Positions 1-5,279 of a DNA stretch of 5,279 nucleotides are shown piece by piece (the first letter of the stretch is position 1; each line of letters begins with the position of its first letter). The translations under genes were made by a program, and so were the position numbers. Location: NCBI GenBank assembly GCA_003539755.1, contig DPOH01000342.1, positions 1-5,279 of the forward strand, written 5' to 3'. This DNA comes from Clostridium sp. GTDB lineage: Bacteria > Bacillota > Clostridia > Clostridiales > Clostridiaceae. Below the pieces are notes generated by a model that saw only the letters and a list, made by a program, of their open reading frames with translations, was not told the origin of the DNA and ran no database searches.

Positions 1-193
1 CGCCAAATCTTTGATAGTGAACAACTTCCCTTTCTCTTAAAAATTTTAAAACTTCTTTAATATCAGCATCATCAGTTAATTTGATTAAGTTCTCATAAGT
101 AGCTCTTGCTTTTTGTTCAGCTGCCATATCTTCATGAAGGTCGGCAATTATATCACCTTTTGCCTGAATATATGTTGCAGTCCATGGATTTGC
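1..193 (-). pseudogene. cotJC: CotJC-like manganese-catalase-family spore coat protein, 3' part of an interrupted gene
   Basis: The minus strand reads 64 codons without a stop, from Ala-Asn-Pro-Trp-Thr at 193 leftward off the window edge. The protein matches the C-terminal half of CotJC/Mn-catalase proteins, with the stretches YIQAKGD, ADLHEDMAAEQKARATYE and FLREREVVHYQRFG. The Glu of AAEQKAR (codon 116-118) and the His of EVVHYQ (codon 17-19) are 33 residues apart, the same spacing as manganese ligands Glu148 and His181 in Lactobacillus plantarum Mn catalase. The N-terminal half, with the other three ligands, is absent: upstream of 193 the homology ends and the frame reaches a TAA at 221-223 with no ATG start. 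The remaining codons show no frameshift or stop, so the piece is either freshly truncated or one half of a gene split by an inserted element. CotJC is a spore coat protein made in the mother cell. Family assignment is firm; CotJC versus another Mn catalase is likely but less certain. Confidence 0.8.
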
Positions 194-200
194 ATAAAAC
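181..200. other. Junction where coat-gene homology ends; candidate recombination site
   Basis: CotJC-type coding sequence stops matching at about 191-193, just upstream of the Asn-Pro-Trp codons, and is followed by non-coding AT-rich DNA. An 8-bp palindrome, TCCATGGA (181-188), sits at the break. Large serine recombinases cross over at a 2-bp core inside a short shared sequence, so a core somewhere in this interval would fit. I saw no second copy in the window, and the partner site would lie to the right of it. The break is seen directly; calling it an attachment site is inference. Confidence 0.3.
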
Positions 201-253
201 AATATTATACTTAAAATTCTTTAAATTCAAAAAAATATTTTTATTATTTTTTA

Positions 254-282
254 TTGACAATATTGGTAAAATATATAATAAT
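254..282 (+). promoter_or_regulatory. Sigma-A-type promoter upstream of the regulator gene (P1)
   Basis: A perfect -35 box TTGACA (254-259) is followed by a 17-bp spacer and AATAAT (277-282, five of six to TATAAT). An overlapping perfect TATAAT at 274-279 has only a 14-bp spacer, so it is the poorer choice. The start would be at about 289, giving a leader of roughly 150 nt before the regulator gene. It is the best promoter match I see in the window. Confidence 0.65.
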
Positions 283-287
283 ATACC

Positions 288-301
288 TGTAAACAGTTAC
301 A
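288..301 (+). promoter_or_regulatory. cre-like / LacI-family operator over the P1 start
   Basis: TGTAAACAGTTACA is a 14-bp dyad with TGTAA and TTACA arms. It matches 13 of 14 positions of the CcpA catabolite-responsive element consensus TGWAANCGNTNWCA; the only departure is CA for the central CG. It lies six bases after the -10 box, at the predicted transcription start, where a bound repressor would block initiation. CcpA is the likeliest ligand, because the site differs from the two 20-bp palindromes assigned here to the local regulator. The lost central CpG lowers confidence. Confidence 0.5.
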
Positions 302-317
302 AAAATATTTATATATA

Positions 318-337
318 TTCCTAAACCTATTTAGGAA
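318..337 (+). promoter_or_regulatory. 20-bp palindromic operator O1, upstream of the regulator gene
   Basis: TTCCTAAACCTATTTAGGAA has perfect 8-bp arms around a 4-base centre. It agrees at 16 of 20 positions with the palindrome ahead of the glucanase gene (1493-1512), which marks it as the probable binding site of the LacI-type regulator and implies autoregulation. It lies about 30 bp after the P1 start and just upstream of the second -10 element. As RNA the same sequence forms an 8-bp hairpin followed by a T-rich run (339-350), so it could also end or attenuate the P1 transcript. Confidence 0.6.
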
Positions 338-370
338 ATTTTAATTTTTTCTACAAAGTGATTTTAACTC

Positions 371-376
371 TATAAT
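371..376 (+). promoter_or_regulatory. Second possible -10 box (P2) inside a 7-bp dyad
   Basis: A perfect TATAAT lies 61 bp before the regulator's TTG codon. The upstream -35 region is weak: the best match, TCTACA at 350-355, has a 15-bp spacer. Inverted arms TTTTAAC (362-368) and GTTAAAA (377-383) flank the box symmetrically, so a dimeric protein could cover it. AT-rich DNA yields such boxes by chance, so this is only a candidate. Confidence 0.35.
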
Positions 377-436
377 GTTAAAACAAATAGTGAGATTAAA
401 TATATAAATGAAATGGTATAAATTTTAGAAAAGGGA

Positions 437-1462
437 TTGATTTTAATTAGTACAATATATGAAATAGCAAAAATTGCAGGGGTCTCGCCTTCAACAGTTT
501 CAAAATTTATAAATAATTATTCTGATGTGAGTGAGAAAACAAGATCAAAGGTTAAAAAGATTTTAGAAGAGCAAAATTTTCAACCTAGTTATGAAGCTCA
601 ATGTCTTTCAACAAAAAGAACATGGACATTAGGGCTTGTGTATTTTGAAAACTCTAAAATTGGGTTAAAACACCCATATTTTGCAGCTGTAATTGAAGCG
701 TTTAAAAAAGAGGCAGAGAAACAGGGATACTCATTATTACTTGGTTCAAAAAATGACAGACTTAAAATTGATTCATTTCTTCAATATTTTACATATAGAA
801 GTGTTGATGGAATAGCTATTATATGTAGTATACCCAATGATACAGAAACAAAAGAAATTATAGAGAGTGATTTTCCTACAGTAATTATTGATATGCATAA
901 TGATAATACATCTGCTGTTACTTCAAATAATGAACAAGGATGTAGAATGGCAATTCAATATTTATATGACTTGGGACATAAAAAAATTGCTCATATAACA
1001 GGGATGAAAGATAATTGTAACTGGATTAGCAACATAAGAAAAAATTCATATATAAATGAAATGAAAAGATTGAACTTAACGATAAAAAAAGAATATATAC
1101 AGAAGGGAAATAATTTTGATTTTGATAGTGGATATAGTGCAATGAAAAAACTTCTTAATCTAGAAGAAAAACCAACTGCTGTTTTTGCTGCAGGTGATAA
1201 ATTAGCACTTGGTGCTATCGAAGCAATAAAGGATGAAGGACTTAAAGTTCCTGATGATATTTCAGTAATTGGATTTGATGATAGTGATTTATGTCAATAT
1301 GTAACACCAAAGCTTACTACTGTAAGACAAGCATGTGATGTAATAGGGAAAGAAGCTGCAAATATATTAGTAGAGCAGATTAATAAAAAGGAAAAAATTA
1401 AAATCAATAAGGTTATTCCTGTGAAACTTATCATTAGAGAATCTTGTACTAGAGTGAAATAA
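437..1462 (+). CDS. LacI/GalR-family transcriptional regulator of the glucanase gene
   Basis: DNA-binding repressor, probably dimeric, whose ligand is likely a sugar from beta-glucan breakdown (inferred from the neighbour). Residues 6-50 form the LacI helix-turn-helix (YEIAKIAGVSPSTVSKFIN, then VSEKTRSKV). A hinge follows (Ala54 to Leu57 before a TLGLV strand), then a periplasmic-binding-protein-like sensor domain with typical motifs: DGIAII, VTSNNEQGC, LGHKKIAHITG, AVFAAGDKLALGA, VPDDISVIGFDDS and LTTVRQ. The length of 341 residues is normal for the family. The start is unusual. TTG at 437 is the only standard start codon after the in-frame stop at 419-421, but AAGGG (431-435) ends one base before it. 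The family's usual N terminus and ideal spacing favour ATT at 446 (Ser-Thr-Ile-Tyr next). The gene precedes the glucanase gene by 81 bp on the same strand, and both carry matching upstream palindromes. Family is certain; ligand is not. Confidence 0.93.
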   Translation: MILISTIYEIAKIAGVSPSTVSKFINNYSDVSEKTRSKVKKILEEQNFQPSYEAQCLSTKRTWTLGLVYFENSKIGLKHPYFAAVIEAFKKEAEKQGYSLLLGSKNDRLKIDSFLQYFTYRSVDGIAIICSIPNDTETKEIIESDFPTVIIDMHNDNTSAVTSNNEQGCRMAIQYLYDLGHKKIAHITGMKDNCNWISNIRKNSYINEMKRLNLTIKKEYIQKGNNFDFDSGYSAMKKLLNLEEKPTAVFAAGDKLALGAIEAIKDEGLKVPDDISVIGFDDSDLCQYVTPKLTTVRQACDVIGKEAANILVEQINKKEKIKINKVIPVKLIIRESCTRVK

Positions 1463-1486
1463 AGATTAATTAAATTAATCTTTATT
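1458..1486 (+). terminator. AT-rich inverted repeat over the regulator stop codon, weak terminator candidate
   Basis: Arms 1458-1470 and 1474-1486 are perfectly complementary over 13 bp with a 3-base loop, and include the TAA stop. Only one pair is G-C and no clear U-run follows, so as a terminator it would be leaky. It may reduce but not abolish read-through from the regulator into the glucanase gene, or simply protect an mRNA end. Confidence 0.35.
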
Positions 1487-1492
1487 ACCTAT

Positions 1493-1512
1493 TTTCGAAA
1501 CCGATTTAGAAA
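1493..1512 (+). promoter_or_regulatory. 20-bp palindromic operator O2, upstream of the glucanase gene
   Basis: TTTCGAAACCGATTTAGAAA is symmetric at 8 of 10 base pairs (9 of 11 when one base is added at each end) and has a central CpG, the hallmark of LacI-family operators, where the hinge-helix leucine wedges in. It matches O1 (318-337) at 16 of 20 bases. It ends 31 bp before the ATG, so repressor bound here would occlude the glucanase promoter. Confidence 0.65.
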
Positions 1513-1518
1513 AATAAT
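1513..1518 (+). promoter_or_regulatory. Candidate -10 box of the glucanase gene
   Basis: AATAAT (five of six to TATAAT) directly abuts operator O2. No good -35 is present at 16-18 bp upstream (TATTTT at 1490-1495), so the promoter would be weak or need help. Transcription would begin near 1525, leaving a short leader with the ribosome binding site. The position relative to O2 fits repression by occlusion. Confidence 0.35.
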
Positions 1519-1531
1519 ATTAATTTATGTT

Positions 1532-1536
1532 AGGAG
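1532..1536 (+). promoter_or_regulatory. Ribosome binding site fixing the glucanase start
   Basis: AGGAG lies 7 nt before ATG 1544, which is followed immediately by a signal peptide. This spacing decides the start of the glucanase gene. Confidence 0.8.
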
Positions 1537-1543
1537 AATATCT

Positions 1544-4500
1544 ATGAATAAAAAGAAAATTTTAAGATTTTTATTAGGTGCATCAATTGTAAGTTCTGTA
1601 TTTAGTTTAGGTTCTATGAAAACGTTCGCTGCGTGGGAAAATGAAAATAATTCGTGGAAGTATATAGAAAACAATGGTTATGTTACTGGGTGGAATAAAT
1701 ATAATGATAATTGGTATTATTTTAATAGTGATGGGGTAATGCAAACAGGCTGGATAAAAGATAATGGAACATGGTATTATCTAAATCAATCAGGTGATAT
1801 GAGAACAGGTTGGATAAAAGATAATGGAGCATGGTATTATCTAAATCAATCAGGAAATATGCAAACAGGTTGGTTAAAAGATAAAGGAACATGGTATTAT
1901 TTAAATCAATCAGGAGAGATGCAAACAGGCTGGGTAAATGATAAAGGTACATGGTATTATTTAAATTCAAATGGAGCAATGCAGACTGGTGTAATAAGTG
2001 TTGCAGATAAAGTGTATTACTTAAATGAAAGTGGAGCAATGCAGACTGGTAAAGTTATTATAGATGGACAAGAGTATGAATTTAATAGTAATGGTGAAGC
2101 AGTAGGAAATATCCCTAATGTCGAAAAAGAAAAAGTTTTTGGGTTTAATATAGATAAAATTCAACATGAAGTAGAAGACAATACTACTGATAACAACAGC
2201 AGCAGCAGTACTAATAAAAAGCATCATAGTAGTAGCAGTAGTAATATTACATCACCACAAGTAGAAAAGAAGTGGAATCTTGTATGGGAAGATGATTTTA
2301 GTGGAGATGAGCTCAATAAAGAGTATTGGAATTATGAAACACATGAGCCAGGATGGGTTAATAATGAATTACAAGAATATACAGATTCAAAGGATAATAT
2401 TTTTGTAAAAGATGGAAATTTAGTTCTTAAGGCCATAAAAACAGAAAAAGATGGTAAAGAATATTATACTTCGGGAAAAGTAACAACACAAAATAAAAAG
2501 ACATTTAAATATGGTAAATTTGAAATAAAAGCAAAAACTCCAAAGGGACAAGGCTTATGGCCAGCACTATGGATGATGCCAAATGATGAAAATCTATATG
2601 GGCAATGGCCAAAATGTGGTGAAATAGACATAATGGAAGTATTAGGACATGAACCTGAAAAAGCATATGGAACAATTCACTATGGAGATCCTCATGAAGA
2701 AAAACAAGGAACTTACACTTTAGAAAATGGGTCATTTGCAGATGAATATCACGTTTATGGACTTGAATGGGAACCAAGTGAAATGCGTTTTTACATTGAT
2801 GGTAATTTATATCATACAGTTAAAGATTGGTTTACAAAAGTTGAAGGTGGAGATGAAAAAACTTTCCCTGCACCATTTGACCAGCCATTCTATTTACAAT
2901 GTAACTTAGCAGTAGGTGGAAACTGGCCAGGAAACCCAGATGAAACTACAGACTTTGATAATGCTGAATTAAAGGTAGATTATATAAAAGTATATCAATT
3001 AGATAATTATGATGAAAATGTAAAGAAACCAGATCCAGAAAAAGTTGTTTTAAGAGATCCTGATGAAAAGGGAAATTATATTATTAATGGAGACTTTTCA
3101 AAGGAAGATAAAAGCTGGGAGTTTATGACTGCCATTGGTGGTGTGGGAAGTTCTGAAATCAAGGATAATAAAATGATAATTAAGACTGAAAATGCAGGAA
3201 CAGTAGATTATTCAATACAGTTAGTACAACCAAGGATACCAGTAAAAGAAGGCGGAAAATACAAGGTTACTTTTGATGCTAAAGCAGCTGAAGATAGAAC
3301 TATGATAGTAGATATTTCTGCACCAGACAGAGGATATAAGAGATATTTTAATGATACTAAAGTAGATTTGACAACTGAGAAAAAGAGCTATTCATATGAA
3401 TTTGTTATGGAAAACAGTGATGATGCTAATGGAAGATTAGAATTCAATCTAGGAAATCAAGGCTCTACTGCAGATGTTGAAATAAGTAATGTTAGAATAG
3501 AAAAAATAGGAGAGGTAGAAAAGACTGAAGACGAGTTTAAGAAAGTTAGTCCTGATGGTAATTACATTAATAATGGAACATTTGATGTTGGTCAAGATCG
3601 TATGAAATATTGGGAAGTTAAATCTAAGTCTAACAATACACAAGTTTCTGTAACTAATGACAATAATTCAAGACAATTAAAAGTAAGTGTAGGTGATAAT
3701 TCATCTGAATTAGAAGAGGTATCTGTAAAACAAACTAAGCTTGCACTTAGTGAAAATACACAATATGTTCTTTATTTTGATGCATATTCAGAAGATAATA
3801 AAAATATAAGAGCAAGCATTGACGAAAATGATTTTGATGTTGAGCTTACTAATAAAAAGAAGACATATAAATTTACATTTGAAACTAAAGATGAAATAAA
3901 TAATAGAGATTTAGAATTATTATTAGGTAAACAAGGAACTGTATATATAGATAATGTAAGAATTGAAGAAAATTCATTAATAAGGAATGGATCATTTGAT
4001 AACGGATTTGCTGGATGGGAAGTATTTGCTGATTCTAGTGTTTCAAGTGATGTTTCAAGTGGTATTGATAGTTTTAATGGCAATAAAAATGCAGCTGAAA
4101 TTAATATTGACAATACAGGTGATGCAGATTGGAAAATCCAATTAAAACAAACTAATGTTAAATTAGTACAAGGTAAAAAATATAGAATAAGTTTTGATGC
4201 CAAGAGCACAATTGATAGAGATATAATGTATGCTATTCAAAGAGATGGATCAAAGGATGATAATTGGGATGCATACACAGGATCTAATACAATAAGTATA
4301 GGTAATGAATCACAACTAGTAAGTTATGAATTTGAAATGAAGAAAGATACTGATGAAGATGCAATATTTACAATATCAATGGGAGCAGTAAATAATAATC
4401 AAATTAAAGAAAAACATAAAGTAACAATTGATAATGTAAAATTAGAAGAAATTGATGAGTTTTCTGGTAATGTAGATAATGAGAATACTGACGAAAAGCC

Positions 4501-4867
4501 TGAAGGTACTGAAAATATAAGAAATGGATCATTAGAGGTGGTTGATGAATCTGATAAAGATTCAATAGATAAAGAGCCTTCAGAAAATATAGCTGATACT
4601 CAAAATAATTCGTCTGAATTAACAGATAGTGTAGAAAAAGAAGAAACTACTACTGGTGATGTAGATGATAAATCAGAAGAAGATAATAAAATAGATACTG
4701 AAGAACCAGCTATTAATGATTCAGAAAACCAAGTAGCTAATTCTGATAATGAAGAGGATGAAGATTCTGAAGGGGAAATAGCTGATACTAAAGAGAATAG
4801 TAAAGAGGCAGATGAAGAACCTGTAGTTGTAGATGATATAATAGGAAAAGTAGAAGAACAAGTTTAA
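1544..4867 (+). CDS. Secreted, wall-binding GH16 endo-beta-1,3-glucanase (laminarinase type) with CBM4/9-like modules
   Basis: Exported enzyme predicted to cut beta-1,3- or mixed beta-1,3/1,4-glucans outside the cell. In order: a signal peptide (1-29, KKK then a hydrophobic core, cleavage near TFA-A); choline-binding-type cell-wall repeats (about 30-187); a Ser/Asn/His linker (210-240); a GH16 domain (about 242-486); three CBM4/9-like beta-sandwich modules (about 509-655, 671-809 and 811-970); and an acidic tail (971-1107). The active site GEIDIMEV gives Glu360 as nucleophile, Asp362 and Glu365 as acid/base. The extra residue between Asp and the second Glu is the laminarinase-type bulge. WPALWMMP (339-346) and FYLQCNLAVGGNWPG (449-463) are further GH16 landmarks. 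Each binding module opens with an I(R/I/N)NG(D/T/S)F motif and closes with (I/V)(S/D)NV(R/K)(I/L)E. There is no sortase motif or SLH domain, so wall attachment should be through the N-terminal repeats. Operator O2 just upstream predicts control by the adjacent regulator. Exact substrate cannot be read from sequence. Confidence 0.93.
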   Translation: MNKKKILRFLLGASIVSSVFSLGSMKTFAAWENENNSWKYIENNGYVTGWNKYNDNWYYFNSDGVMQTGWIKDNGTWYYLNQSGDMRTGWIKDNGAWYYLNQSGNMQTGWLKDKGTWYYLNQSGEMQTGWVNDKGTWYYLNSNGAMQTGVISVADKVYYLNESGAMQTGKVIIDGQEYEFNSNGEAVGNIPNVEKEKVFGFNIDKIQHEVEDNTTDNNSSSSTNKKHHSSSSSNITSPQVEKKWNLVWEDDFSGDELNKEYWNYETHEPGWVNNELQEYTDSKDNIFVKDGNLVLKAIKTEKDGKEYYTSGKVTTQNKKTFKYGKFEIKAKTPKGQGLWPALWMMPNDENLYGQWPKCGEIDIMEVLGHEPEKAYGTIHYGDPHEEKQGTYTLENGSFADEYHVYGLEWEPSEMRFYIDGNLYHTVKDWFTKVEGGDEKTFPAPFDQPFYLQCNLAVGGNWPGNPDETTDFDNAELKVDYIKVYQLDNYDENVKKPDPEKVVLRDPDEKGNYIINGDFSKEDKSWEFMTAIGGVGSSEIKDNKMIIKTENAGTVDYSIQLVQPRIPVKEGGKYKVTFDAKAAEDRTMIVDISAPDRGYKRYFNDTKVDLTTEKKSYSYEFVMENSDDANGRLEFNLGNQGSTADVEISNVRIEKIGEVEKTEDEFKKVSPDGNYINNGTFDVGQDRMKYWEVKSKSNNTQVSVTNDNNSRQLKVSVGDNSSELEEVSVKQTKLALSENTQYVLYFDAYSEDNKNIRASIDENDFDVELTNKKKTYKFTFETKDEINNRDLELLLGKQGTVYIDNVRIEENSLIRNGSFDNGFAGWEVFADSSVSSDVSSGIDSFNGNKNAAEINIDNTGDADWKIQLKQTNVKLVQGKKYRISFDAKSTIDRDIMYAIQRDGSKDDNWDAYTGSNTISIGNESQLVSYEFEMKKDTDEDAIFTISMGAVNNNQIKEKHKVTIDNVKLEEIDEFSGNVDNENTDEKPEGTENIRNGSLEVVDESDKDSIDKEPSENIADTQNNSSELTDSVEKEETTTGDVDDKSEEDNKIDTEEPAINDSENQVANSDNEEDEDSEGEIADTKENSKEADEEPVVVDDIIGKVEEQV
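1688..2104 (+). repeat. Tandem 60-bp repeats encoding cell-wall (choline-binding-type) repeats
   Basis: Seven in-frame units of about 20 residues (49-187) follow the pattern GWxxDxGxWYYLNxxGxMQT. Units 2 to 5 (1748-1987) are closest to each other at DNA level, which suggests recent duplication and possible copy-number change between strains. A degenerate leading copy covers residues 30-48. The last two units lose the tryptophans and look like an end cap. In related proteins the aromatic residues bind choline or other wall decorations. Confidence 0.9.
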
Positions 4868-4922
4868 GAATTATAGAATTTAATTAACCAATATAATACT
4901 TATAAGTAAATAAATAATATAA

Positions 4923-4968
4923 AAAGACTCTTTCTTGATAATAATAGATTATTCAAGAAGGAGTCTTT
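4923..4968. terminator. Bidirectional intrinsic terminator between convergent genes
   Basis: Arms 4923-4938 and 4953-4968 form a 16-bp stem (15 Watson-Crick pairs and one G-U) with a 14-base loop. Toward the minus strand the hairpin is followed by five Ts, and toward the plus strand by TTTATAATT. It lies 55 bp after the glucanase stop and 4 bp after the stop of the minus-strand gene, so it should end both transcripts. The 4868-4922 stretch before it holds nothing I recognise. Confidence 0.85.
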
Positions 4969-4972
4969 ATAA

Positions 4973-5279
4973 TTAATTTAATATTATTTCTACAGTATTA
5001 TTATCGCTATCCCAGAGCACACATTTTATGAGAGCTTGTATCAAAAGTCGTTCCTGTGATATATCTTCAATATAGTTTAATGTAGTATTCAAGTTTGACA
5101 ATGAATTTGATATTTGTTTTATAGTAGAATAGCCAATAGTATTTGAAAGATCTTTTGATGATTTTAATAGAGAAAGCTCACTATTTAAATTCTGTATAAT
5201 ATTATCTAATGAGTTTATTTCTTTCATAATTTTGTTTGATACGGTTTTAGAAGTTGATTTACTGAGCTGTTTTATAAGG
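4973..5279 (-). CDS. Probable large serine site-specific recombinase, C-terminal end (partial)
   Basis: The minus-strand frame is open from the right edge to TAA at 4973-4975, showing the last 101 residues. The ATG at 5225-5227 is internal, because 17 more codons upstream stay open. The visible part has a heptad-like, probably coiled-coil stretch (MKEINSLDNIIQNLNSEL and onward). It ends with ERLLIQALIKCVLWDSDN and a final beta strand, which resembles the LI..LI..I.WDG..I.I ending of large serine recombinases of the resolvase/invertase superfamily. The catalytic serine domain and the recombinase and zinc-ribbon domains would lie beyond the window. If correct, it catalyses integration, excision or inversion between short att sites. 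The identification rests on a short C-terminal pattern; another coiled-coil protein is possible. Confidence 0.6.
   Translation of the reverse strand, partial: LIKQLSKSTSKTVSNKIMKEINSLDNIIQNLNSELSLLKSSKDLSNTIGYSTIKQISNSLSNLNTTLNYIEDISQERLLIQALIKCVLWDSDNNTVEIILN

Larger units (their letters stand above)
194..5279. mobile_element. Possible sporulation intervening element, left part (cargo regulator, glucanase, recombinase)
   Basis: Everything right of the coat-gene break could be one inserted element: the LacI-type regulator, the GH16 glucanase and the end of a serine recombinase. Known sporulation elements such as skin in sigK or SPbeta in spsM carry a large serine recombinase near one end and split a mother-cell gene. 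Here the split gene and the recombinase are on the same strand. The right boundary is not visible, and no terminal repeats can be compared. This is a hypothesis entry; the alternative is a coat-gene remnant beside ordinary chromosomal genes. Confidence 0.25.

Noticed and set aside
106..324. 72-codon plus-strand open frame
   Set aside because: It runs antisense over the conserved coat-protein frame and then through the promoter and operator region; its low-complexity Phe/Ile/Asn-rich product looks like chance.
408..428. ATG at 408 as a six-codon leader peptide before the regulator
   Set aside because: No good Shine-Dalgarno precedes it and the encoded peptide has no codon run that would suggest attenuation; too short to support.
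1722..2039. 105-codon minus-strand frame with internal repeats
   Set aside because: It is the reverse-strand shadow of the 60-bp wall-binding repeats, which explains its repeated Leu/His/Tyr pattern.
2505..2909. Overlapping frames on both strands inside the GH16 domain (2505-2777 minus, 2727-2909 plus)
   Set aside because: They overlap the strongly conserved catalytic domain out of frame and have no ribosome binding sites or motifs of their own.
3772..4209. 145-codon minus-strand frame rich in Leu and Ser
   Set aside because: It is antisense to the CBM region of the glucanase; the sense frame has clear domain homology, and the antisense product has no recognisable motif.
5225..5227. ATG at 5225-5227 as the start of a small 84-residue protein
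   Set aside because: The frame stays open to the window edge and the product looks like the C-terminal end of a much larger recombinase; no ribosome binding site precedes this ATG.

Overview
The window is very AT-rich, with A/T-heavy codons and Gram-positive style ribosome binding sites. It carries a CotJC-type spore-coat gene fragment and a secreted enzyme with choline-binding-type wall repeats. Together these point to a spore-forming, saccharolytic Clostridium or close relative; this is inference from content, not a species match.

Layout. (a) 1-193, minus strand: the 3' part of a manganese-catalase/CotJC-like spore coat gene. It is cut off abruptly at its upstream side at about 193 and runs off the left edge. 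(b) 194-436: a regulatory region with a good sigma-A-type promoter (254-282), a CcpA/LacI-type 14-bp operator-like site over the predicted transcription start (288-301), a 20-bp palindrome (318-337) and a second -10 element (371-376). (c) 437-1462, plus: a LacI/GalR-family regulator with an unusual start region. (d) 1463-1543: an AT-rich dyad, a second copy of the 20-bp palindrome (1493-1512) and a ribosome binding site. (e) 1544-4867, plus: a 1107-residue secreted GH16 endo-beta-1,3-glucanase (laminarinase type) with N-terminal wall-binding repeats, three C-terminal CBM4/9-like modules and a long acidic tail. (f) 4923-4968: a bidirectional terminator between convergent genes. (g) 4973 to the right edge, minus: the C-terminal end of what looks like a large serine site-specific recombinase.

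How it works together. The regulator and the glucanase form a local sugar-responsive module. Near-identical palindromes (16 of 20 bases) precede both genes, so the regulator probably represses itself and the glucanase until a beta-glucan breakdown product binds it. The cre-like site suggests a further layer of carbon catabolite control.

The most interesting possibility is in the flanks. A sporulation gene with no visible decay stops dead at 193, and a serine recombinase lies on the same strand about 4.8 kb away. That is the arrangement expected of a sporulation intervening element (as in the sigK skin element), here perhaps inserted in a cotJC-like gene and carrying a glucan-utilisation cargo. 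The window does not include the other end, so simple truncation of the coat gene remains possible.
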